This document shows, one piece after another, positions 6,421-10,520 of a DNA stretch of 10,520 bases. The stretch's first letter is position 1; each line of letters opens with the position of its first letter. The DNA is taken from positions 1 to 10,520 of the forward strand of contig USBC01000053.1 in NCBI GenBank assembly GCA_900552845.1, read 5' to 3'. The notes under the pieces were generated by a model, which ran no database searches, was not told the DNA's origin, and worked only from the letters and a program-made list of their open reading frames with translations. A program made the translations under genes and the position numbers. The DNA is from an uncultured Oscillospiraceae bacterium (lineage in GTDB: Bacteria > Bacillota > Clostridia > Oscillospirales > Ruminococcaceae).

Positions 6421-6957
6421 TTAAGATATTTTTTGTATTGTCCAGACGCCCTGCTCATTTTGAGAAAGGGTCATGGTCTGAGTATTGACGGTCATGCGGT
6501 AGCTTTGCCCTGCCGCCGGCTGCGGGATCCTCCAAGAGACGGTGCAAGCCCCGCTGCCCTGCTGCGTCGCGCCCCATACGGATACGGCAGACCCCTGTGT
6601 GATCTGCACCTCGCCGGCGGAAACGGCAAGCTGCCATTCGCCGCGGCAGGAGAGGGTCAGTGTAAGCTCCAGCGGCTCATCGGAATACATGACCGGCTCC
6701 TCCACGGTGCGGGGAGCGGCGCTTTGCGTGACCGGTACCGACCGGCTGCCGATGACGGTATTCCCCACCGAAAGGCGGAGCGCACCGGACTGCTGCCACA
6801 GCACTGCGATGCCGAATACCAGCAGCAGCGCTGCCGCCATGGCGCCCCAACGGGCAAAAACGGGACGGCGTGGGGCGGGCAAGCCATTGGCAGCCTCCTG
6901 CAGAAGCTCGTCATCTATGCCGGTAACGGCTGCTGCCAGCGCCTCGTGCTTATTCAT
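6421..6957 (-). CDS. Membrane-anchored anti-sigma factor (putative)
   Basis: This 178-residue protein has a short cytoplasmic N-terminus, one membrane helix (about 37-55) and an extracytoplasmic domain (about 60-178) rich in Ser, Thr and Gln and predicted to be beta-rich. The N-terminal LAAAVTGIDDELLQEA (7-22) resembles the short sigma-binding helix of clostridial anti-sigma proteins that pair with ECF factors. Its ATG lies inside the end of the sigma gene (overlap ATGAATAA, 8 nt), which implies translational coupling and near-equal amounts of the two proteins. No zinc-binding HxxxCxxC motif is present, so it is not a ZAS-type anti-sigma. The role rests mainly on topology and on coupling to the sigma gene. 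The outer domain is the likely sensor. Confidence 0.75.
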   Translation of the reverse strand: MNKHEALAAAVTGIDDELLQEAANGLPAPRRPVFARWGAMAAALLLVFGIAVLWQQSGALRLSVGNTVIGSRSVPVTQSAAPRTVEEPVMYSDEPLELTLTLSCRGEWQLAVSAGEVQITQGSAVSVWGATQQGSGACTVSWRIPQPAAGQSYRMTVNTQTMTLSQNEQGVWTIQKIS

Positions 6958-7513
6958 CGCTCCAACCCTCCCTGATGAGATACTGTGCCAAGCGGGTGCG
7001 GGTGCGCATCAGCATGGATTTGACCTTGCTTTCGGAAAATCCGAAGTGACCGGCGATCTGTGCGACCGGACGGCATTCAAAATACCGCTGAAGGAACACC
7101 TGCCGGGCGTCCTTGCTCTCGGTTCGCAGAAAATCGCTGAGAACATGAGAAAAGGCTGCCGCCTCCGCTTCGCTTTGCGGCTCGCTGCCGGAAGGCAGAC
7201 ATTCCGCCAGCTCCTCAAGGGAAAGCTCGGCTTCGCCACCGCCGCGCTTTTCGGCATTTGCCGCCGCGCGGCGGTTGAGCGCCAGATTGCGGGCAATGCG
7301 TCCGAGAAACGCTGCCAGAAAATGCGGGCGCTGCGGCGGGACGGAATTCCAGACTCGCAGATAGGTATCGCTGACATTTTCCTCGCTGTCCTCGCGGTTC
7401 GCCAGAATATTCATGGAGATCCGCATACAGTATGCCCCATATTTACGGGAAGTTTCAGCGATGGCCTCGGAACTGCGCTGCCAGTAAAGCTCGACGATCT
7501 TTTCGTCCTCCAT
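6950..7513 (-). CDS. ECF-type RNA polymerase sigma factor (sigma-70 family)
   Basis: This 187-residue sigma factor has region 2 at about residues 12-85 (YGAYCMRISMNILANREDSE, then ENVSDTYLRVWNSVPP, then LGRIARNLALNRRA). An acidic linker follows (94-120). Region 4 (about 124-182) carries the helix-turn-helix VAQIAGHFGFSESKVKSMLMRTRTRL. Region 3 is absent, as in ECF factors, and length is typical. I chose the ATG at 7513 because AAAGGAG sits about 7 nt upstream and MEDEKIVELYWQRS matches the usual N-terminus. An in-frame extension up to 7942 would run through the promoter and into the DUF1836 gene. It is the first gene of a five-gene operon and overlaps the anti-sigma gene by 8 nt. A candidate self-promoter lies about 43 nt upstream. 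Confidence 0.93.
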   Translation of the reverse strand: MEDEKIVELYWQRSSEAIAETSRKYGAYCMRISMNILANREDSEENVSDTYLRVWNSVPPQRPHFLAAFLGRIARNLALNRRAAANAEKRGGGEAELSLEELAECLPSGSEPQSEAEAAAFSHVLSDFLRTESKDARQVFLQRYFECRPVAQIAGHFGFSESKVKSMLMRTRTRLAQYLIREGWSDE

Positions 7514-7555
7514 CAGGCGCTCCTTTCCTGCTTCCTTTGAAGCGCCTTCACCCAT

Positions 7556-7584
7556 ATAGACAGGAAAAGCAGGGCGCCGGTTGC
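7556..7584 (-). promoter_or_regulatory. Candidate ECF-dependent autoregulatory promoter
   Basis: Read on the minus strand, GCAACC (7584-7579) is followed after 17 nt by GTCTAT (7561-7556), and transcription would start near 7550. An AAC-containing -35 and a GTC-containing -10 are characteristic of ECF sigma promoters and unlike the TTGACA/TATAAT sites elsewhere here. Its position before the sigma gene suggests positive autoregulation. An A/T-rich stretch (7600-7612) lies just upstream and could act as an UP element. Inferred from motif and context only. Confidence 0.6.
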
Positions 7585-7646
7585 GTGGGAAGCAAAAATT
7601 TTTTTCAGAAAAACAATTTGACGGCTTTGAACGATGCAAAATCGCG

Positions 7647-7666
7647 GAAGCAGCAAAGGCTGCTTC
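7647..7666 (-). terminator. Possible terminator of the DUF1836 gene
   Basis: GAAGCAGC (7647-7654) and GCTGCTTC (7659-7666) form a perfect 8-bp stem with a 4-nt loop, 22 nt past the DUF1836 stop. On the minus strand the stem is followed by CGCGATTTTGC, so the U tail is short and displaced. It would separate this gene from the sigma operon transcribed in the same direction. Confidence 0.5.
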
Positions 7667-7688
7667 GGTTTGTGTGGGACGGCAGCGG

Positions 7689-8300
7689 TTACGGAAGCAG
7701 CTCCAGACTGCCGCCGTCCTCAAGGGTGTGCCCCTCCAGAAGCAGGAGTTTTTCCGCCAAAAGGCGGGAGAAGCCCCCGATGACCGCCGCCGTAGCAATG
7801 ATCTCCTCCGCCCGATCGGTATCCAGCATGGACGGCTCCTCGTCCTCATGCTTGAGAATGGTAGCGCAGGCGGCGCGCACCTCCTGCGTAAAATAGCGGG
7901 CGGCAAGACTGTGACGGGCGATATACTCGGTATAGACTGCACACAGCTCCTCCTCGGAAAGCTCCGACGGAATGAGGCGCTGCACCAGCGAAATGCTGAG
8001 TCCCTGCTTGAACGTGCAGATCATGATGAGGTAGGCAAGATGAATGCGGTAATAGCGCTTTCTGACCGGCCCCGGCATGGCGCGGGTGCGGACATAATTA
8101 TTGATGGCGGCAGCGGTGACCGCTTCCTCCTCCTTTAATTCGGGGGGGAGATAATCGAGATAGCCGCGCAGCAGGGTAACGACCTGCTCCATATACAGCC
8201 CGATATCGGGGATCTCCTCCCATGCGGGAAGATGATAGCGGTTGAGGTAGCGATCCCAGCGACGCAGCTTGCCCGCTATCAGATCTTTATCAAAGTTCAC
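7689..8300 (-). CDS. DUF1836 family MerR-like transcriptional regulator (putative)
   Basis: This 203-residue protein belongs to DUF1836 (PF08876). Conserved parts are KLRRWDRYLNRYHLPAWEEIPDIGLYMEQVV (11-41) and the helix-turn-helix-like segment VTAAAINNYVRTRAMPGPVRKRYYRIHLAYLIMICTFKQGLSI (61-103), laid out like a MerR DNA-binding domain. B. subtilis YkrK, a family member, is reported to regulate htpX, so a repressor role is reasonable. The C-terminal half (104-203) is helical and may bind a ligand or mediate dimerisation. I chose the GTG at 8300 because GAGAGGTG precedes it and the next upstream reading crosses its own -10 element. It diverges from degV, and the two promoters are separated by only a short gap. 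No ligand or target is known; degV is the obvious candidate. Confidence 0.85.
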   Translation of the reverse strand: MNFDKDLIAGKLRRWDRYLNRYHLPAWEEIPDIGLYMEQVVTLLRGYLDYLPPELKEEEAVTAAAINNYVRTRAMPGPVRKRYYRIHLAYLIMICTFKQGLSISLVQRLIPSELSEEELCAVYTEYIARHSLAARYFTQEVRAACATILKHEDEEPSMLDTDRAEEIIATAAVIGGFSRLLAEKLLLLEGHTLEDGGSLELLP

Positions 8301-8325
8301 GGCAGTACACCTCTCTTCGGGCGTT

Positions 8326-8354
8326 ATTATACCACAGCAGCAGCGCTCTCGCAA
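8326..8354 (-). promoter_or_regulatory. Sigma-A promoter of the DUF1836 gene
   Basis: On the minus strand TTGCGA (8354-8349) and a perfect TATAAT (8331-8326) are 17 nt apart. Transcription would start near 8319, leaving a leader of about 19 nt. The -35 lies only 23 nt from the -35 of the divergent degV promoter. Confidence 0.78.
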
Positions 8355-8377
8355 GATTTTGCGGCGCGGCGCATCGC

Positions 8378-8406
8378 TTGACATAATGAATAAAATGTTG
8401 TAATCT
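8378..8406 (+). promoter_or_regulatory. Sigma-A promoter of degV
   Basis: A perfect TTGACA (8378-8383) is followed after 17 nt by TAATCT (8401-8406), a -10 with the key T, A and final T. The -10 lies inside the left arm of the palindrome at 8402-8424, so a protein bound there should block polymerase. Confidence 0.75.
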
Positions 8407-8424
8407 AATATATTATATTAGATT
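8402..8424. promoter_or_regulatory. Perfect 23-bp palindrome, likely operator of degV
   Basis: AATCTAATATA (8402-8412), a central T (8413) and TATATTAGATT (8414-8424) are exact inverted repeats. The site covers the -10 element and the expected transcription start of degV and ends just before the Shine-Dalgarno. This placement is classic for a repressor operator. In RNA it could also form a weak AU-rich hairpin in the leader. The binding protein is unknown; the divergently encoded DUF1836 protein is the first candidate. Confidence 0.7.
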
Positions 8425-8442
8425 GAAAGAAGGTCGATCCTT

Positions 8443-9324
8443 TTGTATGAGATCTTTACCGATACCGCAGCCAATCTGGACGGCAGCCTGCTGAACGAGC
8501 TGGGCGTGGGACTGATTCCTTTTTCTTTTTTCTATAATGGTGAGGAGCATCGGGTAACAAGCCTTGATACCTTTGACGGGCATGCCTACTATGACATGAT
8601 GCGTGCCGGCACTGAGGTGACGACCTCGCTGGTTGACCCGCAGCGGTACATTGACGGCTTTACCCCGCTGCTGGAGACCGGACGGGATATCCTGTTTGTA
8701 GGTATGTCCGGCGGCATCAGCGGAAGCTACGCCTCCGCCGAGGTTGCCGCAGCGACCCTGCGGGAGGAGTTCCCCGAACGGAAAATCCGGCTGGTGGATA
8801 CCCTTTCGGCTTCGCTGGCGGAGGGACTGCTGGTGATCAAGGCGGTGGAATCCCGCGCCGAGGGGCTTTCGCTTGACGAAACAGCCGACCGGCTGCTGGA
8901 AAGCCGTCACCGTATGTGTCAGGTCTTTACGGTGGGAAACCTGAAGTACCTCAAGCGAGGCGGACGCATCAGCAACCTGAAGGCTGCCGTGGGCACCGTT
9001 TTGCAGATCAAGCCGCTGCTGAAGGGCGACCCGGAAGGAAAGATCGTCTGCTTTGGGCAGGTACGGGGACGAAAAAAATCCATTGAGATGATGGCGGAGC
9101 AGTACGACCGCTATGCCGAAAATGCCGAAGCGGAAACCATCGGCATTGCGCACGCCGACTGTCCGGAGGACGCCGAGGCGCTGATTGCGCTGCTGAACCG
9201 CAGCCACCCGCCGAAGAATGTGATCCTTGCCTGCTATGAGCCGATGACCGGCGCTCATGTGGGTCCCGATGCGCTGGCGCTGTTCTTCTACGGGAAAAAG
9301 GAATTCCGCCCTGCAATGAAGTGA
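8443..9324 (+). CDS. DegV family fatty-acid-binding protein
   Basis: This 293-residue cytoplasmic protein belongs to the DegV/FakB family, which holds a single fatty acid between two alpha/beta domains; some members present it to the kinase FakA. Family landmarks are YEIFTDTAANL (2-11), TTSLVDP (60-66), MSGGISGSY (88-96), the signature LKYLKRGGRIS (167-177), KPLL (190-193) and GAHVGPDALALFFYGK (270-285). Length is standard. It starts with TTG at 8443, preceded by AGAAGG at a suitable distance; the nearby ATG at 8447 is in another frame. No FakA gene is seen nearby, so involvement in exogenous fatty-acid use is inferred from the family. The upstream palindrome suggests it is repressed under some condition. 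Confidence 0.94.
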   Translation: MYEIFTDTAANLDGSLLNELGVGLIPFSFFYNGEEHRVTSLDTFDGHAYYDMMRAGTEVTTSLVDPQRYIDGFTPLLETGRDILFVGMSGGISGSYASAEVAAATLREEFPERKIRLVDTLSASLAEGLLVIKAVESRAEGLSLDETADRLLESRHRMCQVFTVGNLKYLKRGGRISNLKAAVGTVLQIKPLLKGDPEGKIVCFGQVRGRKKSIEMMAEQYDRYAENAEAETIGIAHADCPEDAEALIALLNRSHPPKNVILACYEPMTGAHVGPDALALFFYGKKEFRPAMK

Positions 9325-9369
9325 GTTGTTCGGCGTTGTGGCATATAATTCTGTAATGCTGAATAAATT

Positions 9370-9384
9370 TTCGTCATTGACGAA
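9370..9384. repeat. Short perfect hairpin downstream of degV
   Basis: TTCGTC (9370-9375) and GACGAA (9379-9384) form a perfect 6-bp stem with a 3-nt loop. It is followed by CATATATTATT, which is not a good U run, so it may be a weak degV terminator or a binding site in the gap before the permease gene. Confidence 0.4.
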
Positions 9385-9393
9385 CATATATTA

Positions 9394-9422
9394 TTGCCCC
9401 CACCCTGCATGGGGGCTATAAT
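9394..9422 (+). promoter_or_regulatory. Promoter of the FecCD permease gene with inverted repeat in the spacer
   Basis: TTGCCC (9394-9399) and a perfect TATAAT (9417-9422) are exactly 17 nt apart. GCCCCCA (9396-9402) and TGGGGGC (9410-9416) are perfect inverted arms that start in the -35 and fill the spacer. The arrangement suggests an operator. Read as RNA the same arms form a hairpin, but the following TATAATTAC is a poor terminator tail. Confidence 0.55.
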
Positions 9423-9482
9423 TACAGGTACCATTATTCTATTTTCAGATAATCGAAACCGGAGCAAAAAACGGAGAGCAAC

Positions 9483-10520
9483 ATGACCAGACCTGCGGCA
9501 AAACTGCATAACGATCGAATAGCTTCCGACAGGGGGCGGCTGTGGGCATTGGCCGTGCTGCTGCTGGCGGTCTTTTTTGCGTCCTTCTTTTTGGGGCGGT
9601 ACGGTGTTTCGCTGACGCCGGGGCAGTTTCTCGGTTTGATGGCGGAGGGACTGCAGCGGCTGCTGACCGCCGCCGTGAACTGGGTGGGCAAGCCCTTTGG
9701 CTTTGCCGCTGAGCGGCTGTTTGCCGTACCTGTGACGTGGGAGCCGATCATGGAAACGATCGTGCTGAATATCCGTATGCCGCGTATCCTCATGGCGTGT
9801 CTGGTGGGCTGCTGCCTTGCCTCCGCCGGCGCGTGCTATCAGGGTGTTTTTCAAAACCCGATGGCGGCGCCCGACCTGCTGGGCGCCTCTACCGGCGCAT
9901 GCTTCGGCGCCGCGCTTGCCATACTGCACGGTCGTTCCTCTGCCGTTATTATGCTGTACGCCTTCTTTTTCAGCCTGCTGACGGTGCTGCTGGTCTTTGT
10001 GATCGGTCAGCGCGCGCCGGGGCAGAAGACCGTAAACCTGATTCTTGCCGGCATCATGGTCAGCTCGCTGTTTTCAGCAGGGACCTCCTATATCAAGCTG
10101 GTTGCCGATCCCGGCAGCAAGCTGCCGGAGATCACCTACTGGCTGCTCGGCAGTCTGAACGGCGCAACGTGGAAGGGGCTGCGGCTGGGTATGCCGGTCA
10201 TTCTCGCCGGTACGCTCGTGCTGATCATGCTTCGCTGGAAGTGCAACGTTCTGACGCTCTCGGACGATGAAGCGCGCTCTCTCGGCGTGGATCTCAAAAA
10301 GATCCGCGCATTGATCATCGTCGCGGCTACGGCGGTGATCGCCTCGTGCGTGTCCATGTGCGGGCAGGTCGGCTGGGTGGGACTGCTGGTGCCGCATGTG
10401 TGCAGGCTTCTGTTCGGAAACAGCCACGCAAGGCTGCTTCCGGCGTGCATCAGCTGCGGCGCGTGCTTCCTGATGATTGTAGACACCCTCGCGCGCACGA
10501 TCAGCGCGGCGGAGATTCCG
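9483..10520 (+). CDS. FecCD-type ABC transporter permease (3' end outside the window)
   Basis: This gene is open from the ATG at 9483 to the window edge, 346 codons, with probably only 10-25 residues missing. It belongs to the FecCD/BtuC permeases (PF01032), which import iron-siderophore, heme or cobalamin with an ATPase and a binding lipoprotein. Signatures in order are IRMPRILMACLVGCCLASAG (97-116), YQGVFQNPMAAPDLLGASTGA (119-139), LTLSDDEARSLGVD (257-270), GQVGWVGLLVPHVCRLLFGNSHARLLP (294-320) and DTLARTISAAEIP (334-346). About nine hydrophobic helices are visible. A longer than usual loop (about 55-90) lies between the first two helices. GGAG (9473-9476) precedes the ATG by 6 nt. Its partner genes would be expected to the right of the window. 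The substrate cannot be decided from the permease alone. Confidence 0.93.
   Translation, partial: MTRPAAKLHNDRIASDRGRLWALAVLLLAVFFASFFLGRYGVSLTPGQFLGLMAEGLQRLLTAAVNWVGKPFGFAAERLFAVPVTWEPIMETIVLNIRMPRILMACLVGCCLASAGACYQGVFQNPMAAPDLLGASTGACFGAALAILHGRSSAVIMLYAFFFSLLTVLLVFVIGQRAPGQKTVNLILAGIMVSSLFSAGTSYIKLVADPGSKLPEITYWLLGSLNGATWKGLRLGMPVILAGTLVLIMLRWKCNVLTLSDDEARSLGVDLKKIRALIIVAATAVIASCVSMCGQVGWVGLLVPHVCRLLFGNSHARLLPACISCGACFLMIVDTLARTISAAEIP

Noticed and set aside
7514..7942. In-frame N-terminal extension of the sigma factor
   Set aside because: It overlaps the DUF1836 gene on the same strand, crosses the likely terminator and promoter, and would add about 143 residues not seen in ECF factors.
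8413..9387. Long open frame on the minus strand opposite degV (about 324 codons)
   Set aside because: It mirrors the unmistakable DegV coding sequence, is low in hydrophobic patterning and His/Gln-rich in the way of antisense translations, and has no ribosome site.
9433..9453. Fur-like box (ATTAT...ATAAT) before the permease gene
   Set aside because: Only five bases of each arm match with an 11-nt middle lacking the repeated GATAAT pattern; in AT-rich DNA this is not distinguishable from chance.
9737..10270. Plus-strand frame of about 177 codons inside the permease gene
   Set aside because: It is an out-of-frame shadow; the frame from 9483 encodes a complete FecCD signature through the window edge with no stop or frameshift.

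Overview
The window looks like a chromosomal segment of a GC-rich Gram-positive member of the Clostridia, most likely Oscillospiraceae/Ruminococcaceae (Faecalibacterium, Gemmiger or Subdoligranulum type). This is inferred from the protein families together: a DUF1836 regulator, a DUF4282 protein with a zinc ribbon, an XRE-plus-membrane regulator, a DUF4358-like lipoprotein and a DHHW/MBOAT pair. Strong Shine-Dalgarno sites, sigma-A type promoters and TTG/GTG starts agree. The genus is not proven by anything visible. There are no rRNA, tRNA, CRISPR or transposase genes.

Layout. Positions 1-187 are non-coding: a perfect 11-bp-arm hairpin, two long G tracts, and a GC-rich element whose nested inverted repeats could fold into a three-hairpin cloverleaf. 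The plus strand then carries an auxin-efflux-carrier family transporter (284-1333), an XRE regulator fused to a six-helix membrane domain (1440-2279, with a terminator), and a DUF4282 membrane protein with a C-terminal zinc ribbon (2496-3116). That last gene meets the next operon head-on across a probable two-way terminator.

The minus strand from 7513 down to 3299 is a tight five-gene operon, read in this order: ECF sigma factor, membrane-anchored anti-sigma protein, small lipoprotein, MBOAT O-acyltransferase (AlgI/DltB type), DHHW protein (AlgX/AlgJ type). Sigma and anti-sigma overlap by 8 nt and the other gaps are 20, 21 and 12 nt. A GCAACC-N17-GTCTAT motif upstream of sigma resembles an ECF autoregulatory promoter. 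The simplest reading is a cell-surface-stress-responsive module that O-acylates an extracellular polymer under its own sigma factor.

Next come a divergent pair, a DUF1836 MerR-like regulator (minus, 8300-7689) and a DegV fatty-acid-binding protein (plus, 8443-9324), with well-formed back-to-back promoters. A perfect 23-bp palindrome covers the -10 region of the degV promoter. The window ends inside a FecCD-type ABC transporter permease (9483 to beyond 10520), probably for iron-siderophore, heme or cobalamin uptake. Its predicted promoter has a GC-rich inverted repeat in the spacer.
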